From Spirochaetaceae bacterium (GTDB lineage Bacteria > Spirochaetota > Spirochaetia > DSM-27196 > SLAA01): a stretch of DNA of 12,334 nt. Under the pieces are notes generated by a model. The model had not been told where the DNA came from and ran no database searches. It saw only the letters and a program-made list of their open reading frames with translations. The position numbers and the translations under genes are program-made. The stretch is taken from assembly GCA_003564775.1 (NCBI GenBank), contig PXEI01000458.1, positions 1-12,334 of the forward strand, read 5' to 3'. Shown here piece by piece: positions 1 through 6,353 of this stretch (the stretch's first letter is position 1; the number at the start of each line of letters is the position of its first letter).

Positions 1-336
1 CTTTTCGTGCGTTGTTTTTGCACCGGCATGATGCAGCTGAATACCCGGCACACCACCGCCAGCCCGAATCGTCTCGGCAAGCAGTCTAAGACCTTCTACC
101 TGAGTGTCATCAAAAGCGCCAAGCTGTGTTGCAGCAAGACGCCCCTCGGGTGAAACAACCGTAGCCTCCACAATACACAAACCAGCCCCGGCCGAGGCCC
201 GGTAGTGGTCAATGTGGGCCTGGTTTACCCTGGCGTCCTCGGCAGCTGCCCAGATCACCATTGGAGGCATAACTATTCGATTGCTGAGTGTAAGGTGCCC
301 TATATCATAGGTAGAGAGAAGTAATGTGTGTACCAT
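1..336 (-). CDS. NADH:flavin oxidoreductase, Old Yellow Enzyme family (N-terminal 112 residues; 3' end outside window)
   Basis: FMN-dependent ene-reductase of the Old Yellow Enzyme family, presumably cytoplasmic and using NAD(P)H; the substrate cannot be told. The visible part is the first strands and helices of the TIM barrel. It shows the family N-terminus LTLSNRIVMPPM (residues 15-26), then IVEATVVSPEGR, and the flavin-contacting stretch GIQLHHAG (Q100, H103). The layout is closest to the YqjM-like class, but the position of the YqjM redox-tuning cysteine (after MPPM/MSPM) is Val27. I chose the ATG at 336 because the family N-terminus needs residues upstream of the internal ATG at 270, and because a promoter-like pair ends 7 bases before it. 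There is no Shine-Dalgarno sequence. The gene lies 39 bases downstream of the metallophosphoesterase stop, and that gap is nearly filled by its own putative promoter. The family call is firm; the exact enzyme is unknown. Confidence 0.9.
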   Translation of the reverse strand, partial: MVHTLLLSTYDIGHLTLSNRIVMPPMVIWAAAEDARVNQAHIDHYRASAGAGLCIVEATVVSPEGRLAATQLGAFDDTQVEGLRLLAETIRAGGGVPGIQLHHAGAKTTHEK

Positions 337-343
337 AAACGAT

Positions 344-372
344 ACTATACTCAGCACGCAAGCGAACTGCAA
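344..372 (-). promoter_or_regulatory. Putative sigma70 promoter of the flavin oxidoreductase, leaderless geometry
   Basis: On the minus strand, -35 TTGCAG (372-367), a 17-base spacer, then -10 TATAGT (349-344; five of six consensus bases). Seven bases (ATCGTTT) separate the -10 from the ATG at 336, so transcription should begin at or within a base or two of the start codon. The -35 begins three bases after the stop of the upstream gene. Confidence 0.6.
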
Positions 373-375
373 GTT

Positions 376-1776
376 TCAACGGTGACGATTCCTACGCGAC
401 CGTGACCTACGCTGAGTTTGCGGTTGATCTGATACTACGCGCCTGTCCGGAATCGGTGGTGCTCCAATCTTGTCCTTTCCAAAACAGATGAACCGTTGCA
501 CCCAACCAAGATCGTTAAGAGCAGTCTTGGGAATGCTGCGGTGCCCTACCACAATTCTCTCGGTGCCAGTGGCGTCCGGCTCGGCATGTATGTGGAAGTA
601 TCCAATTCGAAAAGAAGGATAGTACACGTCGGGTAGCAAAGTAAGCTTGCTGCGAATGCGATGCAGTCGCTTGAGCCAGGTGCCGGTGTTCACCACCAGC
701 CGGCCATCAATCTCCGACAATGAACCTACATGTGTGTGCCCATACACAAAAACCGCGACCTCAGGATGCTCTGTAAAGACTCTGCGAGCAGCATCAAGGT
801 AGCGCCGGTCCTTCTCCTCTCCCTTTTTTGCCGTAAACCGCAGTTCGTAGCGTTCAAGCGTTCTGCGAAAATCACGGATAAGGACCGACGCGGGTATAGA
901 CACCAACGCAACCACGAACACTGCCGCCAGATTAATGGTAACAAAGTAGCGAAACGCAGCCCCAAAAACCGGAGGACGGTACATGATTTCGTCAAGAAAA
1001 AAGGCGGTCGGAATGAGCCCGAACTCTTCAAGCAGCGACCCAATAAGAATCAGGAGGCTGATACCGGTGAAAAGCAAAAAGGGTACCAGGATATTTCTCA
1101 GCAACGGATGCATTTCACGGTAGAAATAGTTGGACAGCATCCAGTTGGGGACGTTTTCACTGGGGCTAACCGACTCAAGGTCCCGAAGCCAGTCCTCTCT
1201 CCCAAGCCGGGACTTGCGGTTAGCGGCACCTACCAGCCGTTCGGTAATGAAGTAGCCAGGCGGTTTTGCGTGCGGGTCACCCCAGCGCTCGATCCTGTTA
1301 TACTCGTCGTGCTGATTCCCGTGTTCAATCCATATCTCGCGCCCGGCACAGCGCCGGGTAACCGCGTAGCTGGACTCAAGCTGCATGTTGTACTCGGCCA
1401 AAAGATACCGAAACTCGGTGTGACACACCAGGTCATGATCATGATTACCTGCCATAACCGTAATGCGCACCTTTTCGCCGGTGCGCCGCAACTGCTCAAA
1501 GATGTGGGTATGCCGAGAGATTATGTGTGGGAGTTTTTCCACACCGTCCTTCTCTGTTAATTCCCAGAAGCCAAACGCATCACCGACTATGATGAGCTCG
1601 ATCTCGTCGATATCCGTAGTGACATCATGGTGAGCGTCTGAGGAACCGTCCCGCGTTGCCGCATACTCTTCAAGAGTTCGTAGAAAGCCAAGCAGCTCTT
1701 CTTCAAAATCACATTCGTCTATCGCCGCGTCCCCACCAATATGGAGGTCGCTTATAAAAAAGTACTCGGTAGCCAT
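376..1776 (-). CDS. Calcineurin-like metallophosphoesterase with a two-helix membrane insertion
   Basis: Predicted binuclear-metal phosphoesterase of 466 aa. All family motifs are present in order: D10-x-H12 (SDLHIGG), G65-D66, GNHD at 110-113 (MAGNHDHD), H152 (IEHGNQHDE) and GHTH at 346-349. The arrangement resembles UDP-2,3-diacylglucosamine hydrolase (LpxH)-like enzymes, but the substrate is not determinable. Unusually, about 190 residues separate the H152 motif from GHTH, and this insertion holds two hydrophobic helices at about 225-248 and 277-300. That would anchor the enzyme in the inner membrane with the catalytic core on the cytoplasmic face. The C-terminus is a strongly basic tail (RRSRSRRNRHR). 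The frame is open farther upstream, but those codons lie in the 3' end of the PAS-GGDEF-EAL gene. The ATG at 1776 puts DLH near the N-terminus as usual, and a promoter-like pair sits just before it. No Shine-Dalgarno sequence is seen. Confidence 0.85.
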   Translation of the reverse strand: MATEYFFISDLHIGGDAAIDECDFEEELLGFLRTLEEYAATRDGSSDAHHDVTTDIDEIELIIVGDAFGFWELTEKDGVEKLPHIISRHTHIFEQLRRTGEKVRITVMAGNHDHDLVCHTEFRYLLAEYNMQLESSYAVTRRCAGREIWIEHGNQHDEYNRIERWGDPHAKPPGYFITERLVGAANRKSRLGREDWLRDLESVSPSENVPNWMLSNYFYREMHPLLRNILVPFLLFTGISLLILIGSLLEEFGLIPTAFFLDEIMYRPPVFGAAFRYFVTINLAAVFVVALVSIPASVLIRDFRRTLERYELRFTAKKGEEKDRRYLDAARRVFTEHPEVAVFVYGHTHVGSLSEIDGRLVVNTGTWLKRLHRIRSKLTLLPDVYYPSFRIGYFHIHAEPDATGTERIVVGHRSIPKTALNDLGWVQRFICFGKDKIGAPPIPDRRVVSDQPQTQRRSRSRRNRHR

Positions 1777-1782
1777 AACAAG

Positions 1783-1812
1783 AGTGTATCGATATTCAAG
1801 GTTGATCTCCAA
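1783..1812 (-). promoter_or_regulatory. Putative promoter of the metallophosphoesterase, leaderless geometry
   Basis: Minus strand: -35 TTGGAG (1812-1807, inside the last codons of the upstream gene), an 18-base spacer, then -10 TACACT (1788-1783). Six bases (CTTGTT) follow before the ATG at 1776. This is weaker than the leuS promoter but has the same layout. Confidence 0.45.
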
Positions 1813-3469
1813 GCAGTTCAATGAGCTTTTCAAGCCCCAGCGGTTTACCAAGAAAGAATCCCTGTACAAGGTCACATCCCAAACGACGGGCAATTTCAAG
1901 CTCACCCTGCCCCGCTACGCCCTCAAGAATGATCTCCTTGTCGCGTGCCCGAACACCCTGAATAATTCCGGCCAAGTAGCGTTGCTCGCGTTCAGAGTCT
2001 GCTATACCCTCTACAAAACTCTTGTCAATCTTGACTCCGTGGGCAGGTAGCGACTTAAGCAGCGCCAGTGAGGACTGGCCAATTCCGAAATCGTCTATCC
2101 AGAGGAGAACACCTATCGCTTCTAGAGCCGCAACTCGCGCCGGAAGAATATCCGGATCCTGGTCCACCGACATACTCTCGGTCAGTTCAATCCTAAGCCC
2201 ATGCGGATCGGGATCACCAGCGGTCGACAACGCCGCGCGGACTATATCGGGCAACTCTGGATCCATGAACCCCGCGGCACTCATATTGACCGACAGCACG
2301 ATGTCGGGGAACTCAACCTGCAGCTGCTTGAGCGCAAGGCAGACGGTAAATAGAACCCATTTGTCGACTGAACGCACCAGGAGCGTTTCTTCTGCCAAGC
2401 TCAGAAAGTCCCCCGGCATCAGGAGTCCTCGCGAAGGATGTTCCCATCGTACCAGCGCCTCCGCTCCTATGATTCGCGGCTGCTCGCCCTGGAGGTTGGC
2501 AAGTGGCTGATACACCAGCCGGAACTCTTGCCTCTCAAAGGCCTGCCTGAGCTCCGAGTACAGTCTGCTCCGCTGCATGGCACGCTCATGGAGCTCCCGG
2601 TCATAGAAGAGGAAGGGAATTCGCCGTTCCTCTGCCTCCACACAGGCAGAGTTCGCCTGTTGAACAAGCGTTGTGGGGCTGTGTGTATCGTTTGGAAAAA
2701 CAGCCACACCGATATGCGCGGAAATAGTGATTTCGCCCGCCTGAAATCTATACGGCAGCGAAACCGCATCACATATCTTTTCGGCCGGAACCGCGGCATC
2801 GGCTCCTCGTTCAATCTCGGTCAACAGAACAACAAAGTTGGTGCTGTCAAAGCGAAACACAAAGTCACTTGAGCGCAGACATTCGGTAACGCGTATTGCG
2901 GTGTTCTCCAGCAAGACATCTCCAATCTGATGTCCAAAAGTTCGGTTGATACTCTTGAAATTATGGAGGCTCACAAAAAGCAGAACTCTTCGTGTGGGCG
3001 GGACGGCCCGCCCCGCCTGTGAAAGCTGCTGCGCCAAAGTGATCTGAAGGGTTTTGCGGTTGTACAGTCCGGTCAGTCTGTCCCGGTATTCATACTCGGC
3101 AAGTTTTGCCTCGGTCTCACTTTGTACCGTTATGTCCTGTGAGAAGACCAGCACGTGCGTTACCTCGGCTCCGCCATCGCGGTAGGGGTGAAAGTTCACC
3201 CGCATGTGTTTCTGCAAGGCGCCAAATACAAAGGTGTCAATGTACTCTACAGCCTCACCCGCAAGACAGGCGTTGATCTTTGGCAGGATAAACGCGTGGA
3301 ACCTTTCGGTGCCCCACACATCCTCTACACTGCGGCCTAACAGCTCATCCTTGCTCTTGCCAAGTTGCCGACAGTAACTCTCGTTCACAAGTTGATAGTG
3401 ATAGTCACGATCGATGAGGGTAATGTAGTCGCGTGAAAGATCAACAATCGCCTGATACGCATCGCCCAT
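1796..3469 (-). CDS. PAS-GGDEF-EAL protein: probable c-di-GMP phosphodiesterase with degenerate GGDEF
   Basis: A 557-aa cytoplasmic signalling protein with no membrane segment. An N-terminal PAS domain (about 1-120) is followed by a GGDEF fold (about 128-290, entry DRLTGLYNRKTL) and an EAL domain (about 310-557). The GGDEF signature reads R206-F-DSTNF, and the usual metal-binding Asp region reads VSLHNFK, so diguanylate cyclase activity should be absent. The EAL catalytic set looks intact: E337 of EAL (GAEALVRW), N395 (SVNMSA), the ELTES glutamates (428/431), D459-D460 of IDDFG, K480 (VKIDKSF), E516 and Q536 (QGFF). One deviation is EGVA where EGVE is usual (residue 519). The likely role is hydrolysis of c-di-GMP to pGpG, with PAS and possibly GTP bound to the dead GGDEF acting as sensors. 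It is divergent from the OsmC-fusion gene. It is the only gene in the window with a clear Shine-Dalgarno sequence. Confidence 0.92.
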   Translation of the reverse strand: MGDAYQAIVDLSRDYITLIDRDYHYQLVNESYCRQLGKSKDELLGRSVEDVWGTERFHAFILPKINACLAGEAVEYIDTFVFGALQKHMRVNFHPYRDGGAEVTHVLVFSQDITVQSETEAKLAEYEYRDRLTGLYNRKTLQITLAQQLSQAGRAVPPTRRVLLFVSLHNFKSINRTFGHQIGDVLLENTAIRVTECLRSSDFVFRFDSTNFVVLLTEIERGADAAVPAEKICDAVSLPYRFQAGEITISAHIGVAVFPNDTHSPTTLVQQANSACVEAEERRIPFLFYDRELHERAMQRSRLYSELRQAFERQEFRLVYQPLANLQGEQPRIIGAEALVRWEHPSRGLLMPGDFLSLAEETLLVRSVDKWVLFTVCLALKQLQVEFPDIVLSVNMSAAGFMDPELPDIVRAALSTAGDPDPHGLRIELTESMSVDQDPDILPARVAALEAIGVLLWIDDFGIGQSSLALLKSLPAHGVKIDKSFVEGIADSEREQRYLAGIIQGVRARDKEIILEGVAGQGELEIARRLGCDLVQGFFLGKPLGLEKLIELLGDQP

Positions 3470-3473
3470 GTGA

Positions 3474-3480
3474 CTTCCTC
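3474..3480 (-). promoter_or_regulatory. Ribosome binding site of the PAS-GGDEF-EAL gene
   Basis: GAGGAAG on the minus strand, with the core GGA six bases before the ATG at 3469. It fixes this start and stands out because no other gene start in the window has such a site. I could not assign a convincing promoter for this gene in the 62-base divergent gap. Confidence 0.7.
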
Positions 3481-3494
3481 ACTTCGTCTGTTCA

Positions 3495-3523
3495 TTGCCG
3501 GATATGAAGAACTGCGGTATCTT
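3495..3523 (+). promoter_or_regulatory. Putative promoter of the hydrolase-OsmC gene, near-leaderless geometry
   Basis: -35 TTGCCG (3495-3500), a 17-base spacer, then -10 TATCTT (3518-3523). Eight bases (TGGGTCTT) separate it from the ATG at 3532. An in-frame TTG at 3523 overlaps the end of the -10 box, so it is an unlikely translation start. Confidence 0.5.
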
Positions 3524-3531
3524 TGGGTCTT

Positions 3532-4668
3532 ATGGGAACACAACAAACTTCTTTTGAAACATACACCGGACAATGGGTGAACGGCAATCTTGACTGGCCC
3601 GACAAACAGGCCGTCACCCGTTATGCTCTGCTCAGTTACGATGCTGGAGGCGCCGAAGGGCTCACCGCACTGCGCCGACTTGTTTCCGGTCTGCACCAGT
3701 CCGGCACGGCGGTACTCAGTGTCGACGCAGGTCATGAGGGTGGGGCAGTTGTTCTGAGCTCCGCGGCAGCGTATCTTCTTCGCACCACCGGCAAAGGACC
3801 AACGGTGATCATTGCTCATGGCGCGGCCGGAGTAGCAGGTGCCACGGCAGCCGGAGAGATAGCAGGCCTTCAGGGAGTAGCGTTGCTTAACTCGAATCTG
3901 ACTGCCCAGACAACGCCCACCGGGGGTATTCACAACGCCGAAGGTGAGCCGGTCTCGGTCTGTTTGCTCCACTCCCCCACAAATGAAACCGCGCCCTTTC
4001 AGGCCGCGGAACAACTTTTTGCAGGGCTCGCACACCCCAAGAGCTTTTTTCCGCTTGGGTCGGGGGGCCACGTATTAGCAGATGCAGATGCCAGCCTTGC
4101 GGCCGGAGTTATCGGCGCGTGGGCTGCTGGAATAAGCGCGCAGCGGCGTGGCGCGGCACAACAGGCACCAGCACAACAGGCACCGACCAAGCCAAGCCAG
4201 GCGCGGGCAGCCGAGGACTGGGTCGCGGCGCGTGAAGGCTTTCCGGTTGCTGGCCGTATAGGCCGCGATCATTACCGCACCGAACTCCTGTCCGCCGGAC
4301 ATCAACAGACCGCGGATGAGCCGGAGTCCGTTGGAGGCAAAGACCTGGGCCCGGGACCCTTTGACTACCTTCTTTCGGGACTTGCCGCATGCACTGTCAT
4401 GACGCTCCGAATGTACGCAGACCGCAAAGAGCTACCCTTGGAAGGGGTAGATGTCTTCTTGAAGCACTCCCAACGTCCTGCTGAGGAGCTGGGACTTGAC
4501 CCGGAGCAGGCCAGGGAGCTTCGAGGCAAGGCAAACTACATCGAGATTGAGATTGAACTCACAGGTGATCTGAGCGATGATCAGCGAGCGCGACTGCTGG
4601 AGATTGCCCATCGATGTCCGGTACATCGTGCGCTTATAAGCCCAACCAGGATCGATATCCGAAGCTGA
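3532..4668 (+). CDS. Alpha/beta-hydrolase-like domain fused to OsmC (peroxiredoxin-like) domain
   Basis: A 378-aa cytoplasmic two-domain protein of the known alpha/beta hydrolase-OsmC architecture. The C-terminal OsmC half (about 230-378) carries DYLLSGLAACTVMTLRMYAD with C287 and AHRCPVHRAL with C362. These are the two cysteines used by OsmC/Ohr proteins to reduce organic hydroperoxides through thiols, so a role in peroxide defence is likely. The N-terminal half aligns with the usual hydrolase domain, but its catalytic residues are changed. The GHSxGG nucleophile elbow reads AHGAAG (Gly97 for Ser), and the acid position reads SPTNET (Asn151 for Asp). Only the histidine remains (GGHVL, H180). 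The hydrolase half is therefore probably non-catalytic. The domains are joined by a Gln/Ala/Pro linker with a short tandem repeat. I chose ATG 3532 over TTG 3523 because the upstream codon lies in the putative -10 box. Confidence 0.88.
   Translation: MGTQQTSFETYTGQWVNGNLDWPDKQAVTRYALLSYDAGGAEGLTALRRLVSGLHQSGTAVLSVDAGHEGGAVVLSSAAAYLLRTTGKGPTVIIAHGAAGVAGATAAGEIAGLQGVALLNSNLTAQTTPTGGIHNAEGEPVSVCLLHSPTNETAPFQAAEQLFAGLAHPKSFFPLGSGGHVLADADASLAAGVIGAWAAGISAQRRGAAQQAPAQQAPTKPSQARAAEDWVAAREGFPVAGRIGRDHYRTELLSAGHQQTADEPESVGGKDLGPGPFDYLLSGLAACTVMTLRMYADRKELPLEGVDVFLKHSQRPAEELGLDPEQARELRGKANYIEIEIELTGDLSDDQRARLLEIAHRCPVHRALISPTRIDIRS
4156..4185 (+). repeat. 15-base tandem duplication in the interdomain linker
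   Basis: Two adjacent copies of GCACAACAGGCACCA (4156-4170; second copy 4171-4185, differing at the last base). They encode AQQAP twice in the flexible linker between the hydrolase-like and OsmC domains. The unit is a multiple of three, so copy-number change would alter linker length without a frameshift. Confidence 0.8.
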
Positions 4669-4726
4669 GACTCCGAATTTTTGAGCTAGATCTGTAACGA
4701 AAAGTCGCCTCGGTGGTTTCATTAGT

Positions 4727-4848
4727 AGAGAGCTGGCCGAGACGGCCGGTGTTACCGGAAAGGAAGCTGCTCTCTGGTTTTCCGCATTGCGGCCGGTTCT
4801 TTATGAGCCCCTCAGGTTTTCTACCTCCTTTCCTGAGGGGCTTTTTTT
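4727..4848 (+). ncRNA. Candidate structured small RNA, or structured 3' UTR, ending in an intrinsic terminator
   Basis: This gene-free stretch lies between the convergent OsmC-fusion and thioredoxin genes and contains a chain of hairpins on the plus strand. A 7-bp stem, AGAGAGC (4727-4733) with GCTCTCT (4769-4775), encloses GGCCG/CGGCC (4735-4739/4743-4747, loop AGA). A competing CCGGT/ACCGG hairpin (4746-4750/4754-4758) overlaps the latter. CCGC-ATT-GCGG follows at 4782-4792, then the terminator at 4806-4848. The terminator loop contains ACCTCCTTTC, like the 3' tail of 16S rRNA. No convincing promoter was found just upstream, so it may simply be the long 3' UTR of the OsmC-fusion gene. A GGAAAGGAAGC motif recalls SRP RNA domain IV, but the invariant AGCAG is missing. 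No Rfam family was recognised. Confidence 0.25.
4806..4848 (+). terminator. Rho-independent terminator after the OsmC-fusion gene
   Basis: A perfect 11-bp GC-rich stem, AGCCCCTCAGG (4806-4816) with CCTGAGGGGCT (4832-4842), with a 15-base loop and a run of seven T (4842-4848). The T-run follows only in the plus direction. It lies 137 bases after the OsmC-fusion stop, which is long for a simple mRNA end. Confidence 0.9.
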
Positions 4849-4897
4849 GCCCTCGTACGCACTCAGTCGCCATGCTCGGCTTTTCTCAGCATAAATA

Positions 4898-5761
4898 TCA
4901 GCGTAGCATAGACTGAATAATCCGCTCGGCCTGTCCATAGCTCATGGCTCCAAAAACGCGCTCCACCACCTTTGCCTCCGAGTTGATAAAGACGGTAGTG
5001 GGAGTGCCACGAACAGCATATGCGCTTGCCACAAGACGTCCATGATCAAGAACAATAGGGAAGCTTAGATCCCACTGTTGAGCGTAGTCCTCAACCGCTG
5101 CAGGCCCGGCTTCGGTGCCAATAAGATTCACCCCAATCAACTCGATCTCGTCACCATAGACCTCAAACAGGCGCGACTTAACCTCGTTCTCGGCTCTGCA
5201 GGGCCCGCACCAAGTCGCCCAGAAGTTCAACACAACCGGTTTTCCGGAGTCTGGATACAGAGAACGCTCGGCACCCTCAAGGTCAACCGCGGTTAAGCGG
5301 CCTGCGCCAACATCGCCGGAGACAGTTCGAATAATCTCTACCCCCAGCCCGGCTACGGCCGTAAACACCAGGGCGGTTCCACCAATGAGCGCAATGGGTG
5401 CAATGATCCTAATCAGCCGTTCACGGCTTCGCAGAAAGACCACACCAAGGTAGACGCTGACAAGCAGTACGCCAACAACAACCCCCGCTCGTCCGCCTGG
5501 AATGTAGAGCGCAATGAATGGATCGGTGAGCAGGTGCTCAGGGGTTCGAAAGAGAAGCCCCAGCACCGGTGTCAGTTTCCATCCCAGAAAAAACAGCAAC
5601 ACCCCATTCATGAGAGTGTCAAAGACTGAACGCCGAAGCTGTTCTTCACGTCGAAGCAAGACCCAGCCAAGCAGAGAGGCAACTGCAAAAGACAGCACCG
5701 GGATCAGTAGACGAAAGGAGAGCGCGAAAGGGCCAACTACAATGGCATCTGGTATAGTCAT
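4898..5761 (-). CDS. Membrane-anchored TlpA/ResA-type thiol-disulfide oxidoreductase
   Basis: A 287-aa protein with an N-terminal membrane domain of about four helices (roughly 10-34, 47-70, 92-110 and 118-140) and a C-terminal thioredoxin fold exposed to the periplasm. The redox site is WATWCGPC (C185, C188) and the cis-proline region is RGTPTTVFI (P254). VVLNFWATWCGPCRAE is typical of TlpA/ResA-like proteins, which reduce disulfides for cytochrome c maturation or general envelope thiol control; no cytochrome gene is nearby to decide. The membrane part, with FRLLIP near the start and IPGGRAGVVVGVL before helix three, faintly resembles Lgt-like (prolipoprotein diacylglyceryl transferase) membrane domains. 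That resemblance is uncertain. The gene is divergent from fxsA with a 108-base gap. The start at ATG 5761 has no Shine-Dalgarno sequence. Confidence 0.88.
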   Translation of the reverse strand: MTIPDAIVVGPFALSFRLLIPVLSFAVASLLGWVLLRREEQLRRSVFDTLMNGVLLFFLGWKLTPVLGLLFRTPEHLLTDPFIALYIPGGRAGVVVGVLLVSVYLGVVFLRSRERLIRIIAPIALIGGTALVFTAVAGLGVEIIRTVSGDVGAGRLTAVDLEGAERSLYPDSGKPVVLNFWATWCGPCRAENEVKSRLFEVYGDEIELIGVNLIGTEAGPAAVEDYAQQWDLSFPIVLDHGRLVASAYAVRGTPTTVFINSEAKVVERVFGAMSYGQAERIIQSMLR

Positions 5762-5767
5762 GTGTGC

Positions 5768-5796
5768 AGCTTACAGACAAGTGACGTGGCGGACAA
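5768..5796 (-). promoter_or_regulatory. Putative promoter of the TlpA-like gene, leaderless geometry
   Basis: Minus strand: -35 TTGTCC (5796-5791), a 17-base spacer, then a weak -10 TAAGCT (5773-5768), with GCACAC before the ATG at 5761. The -10 matches consensus at only three positions. The call rests mainly on its fit to the layout seen at neighbouring genes. Confidence 0.4.
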
Positions 5797-5831
5797 GCAA
5801 GGAAGAGTAAGCACCTTTGTGCCATAGGGTA

Positions 5832-5860
5832 CTGACGCAGCCCGTCTTTTTTGGTACCCT
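5832..5860 (+). promoter_or_regulatory. Putative promoter of fxsA, near-leaderless geometry
   Basis: -35 CTGACG (5832-5837), a 17-base spacer, then -10 TACCCT (5855-5860). CATCCCACA follows, then the ATG at 5870. The start expected from spacing leaves only a 1-3 base leader, and there is no purine-rich ribosome binding site. Confidence 0.45.
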
Positions 5861-5869
5861 CATCCCACA

Positions 5870-6271
5870 ATGTTTGCCAAACTATTACTTCTGTTCACGG
5901 TGCTGCCGCTCATAGAACTGTATCTTCTCATTCAAGTCGGATCCGCCATTGGAGCACTGCCTACCGTACTGTTGGTGGTGTTTACCGGGGTTCTTGGTGC
6001 GTATCTGGCAAAGGCCCAAGGCTTCGCCGTGTGGGTGCGTATCCAGGCTGAGACATCCCAAGGCCGTTTCCCAGGCGAACGCCTGATAGACGCACTCCTG
6101 CTTCTGGTAGCCGGTGCGGTGCTCATTACACCTGGGCTTCTAACTGACATTATGGGTTTTGTTCTGCTGTTCCCAATTAGCCGCGCCCCAATCCGCGAAT
6201 GGGTAAAGGTTCGGCTGTACCGCATGATGCAGAACGGTACGGTGCATTTTACCGGCTTCATAGATCGATAA
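5870..6271 (+). CDS. fxsA: FxsA family inner membrane protein
   Basis: A 133-aa membrane protein of the FxsA family, named for suppression of F-plasmid exclusion of phage T7 when overproduced in E. coli; its normal cellular role is unclear. Family features are evident. The N-terminus has LFTVLPLIELYLLIQVG followed by IGALPTVLLVVFTGVLGAYLA. The centre is GRFPGERLIDALLLLVAGAVLITPGLLTDIMGF, and the helices end at LLFPISRAPIRE. Three to four hydrophobic segments are visible (about 2-22, 25-47, 72-90 and 92-107), ending in a short cytoplasmic tail. The length is close to that of other family members. It precedes leuS by 82 bases, but leuS has its own strong promoter, so the two need not be co-transcribed. 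The ATG at 5870 is the only sensible start. Confidence 0.93.
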   Translation: MFAKLLLLFTVLPLIELYLLIQVGSAIGALPTVLLVVFTGVLGAYLAKAQGFAVWVRIQAETSQGRFPGERLIDALLLLVAGAVLITPGLLTDIMGFVLLFPISRAPIREWVKVRLYRMMQNGTVHFTGFIDR

Positions 6272-6318
6272 CGGAACACGGGCCGTTGAGTAGCCGCCCT
6301 TGAACTGGCAGCGACGAA

Positions 6319-6347
6319 TTGACGGTTCCATTCGTTCCGGCTATCAT
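6319..6347 (+). promoter_or_regulatory. Promoter of leuS, leaderless geometry (best match in the window)
   Basis: -35 TTGACG (five of six consensus bases, 6319-6324), exactly 17 bases of spacer, then -10 TATCAT (five of six, 6342-6347). Only CCGCCC separates it from the ATG at 6354. Transcription is expected to start on or next to the A of the start codon. No T-box or other leader can fit. Confidence 0.7.
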
Positions 6348-6353
6348 CCGCCC

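Noticed and set aside
730..1560. 276-aa open frame on the plus strand
   Set aside because: It lies entirely opposite the metallophosphoesterase, whose catalytic motifs are all on the minus strand. The plus product has no recognisable domain and a composition typical of an antisense frame.
1777..1905. Upstream 43-codon extension of the metallophosphoesterase
   Set aside because: It overlaps the 3' coding end of the PAS-GGDEF-EAL gene, adds residues absent from the family before the DxH motif, and no start signal precedes it.
3385..4071. 228-aa open frame on the minus strand opposite the OsmC-fusion gene
   Set aside because: It is Cys/Arg-rich with no family pattern and overlaps the clearly coding hydrolase-like domain and the PAS-GGDEF-EAL start.
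4735..4775. SRP RNA (4.5S) domain IV-like motif GGAAAGGAAGC
   Set aside because: The invariant AGCAG on the 3' side reads AGCTG, one extra A enlarges the tetraloop, and the flanking arms do not form the long SRP hairpin.
6270..6287. AACGG/CCGTT hairpin after fxsA as a terminator
   Set aside because: The stem is only 5 bp and no T-run follows, so chance is a sufficient explanation.
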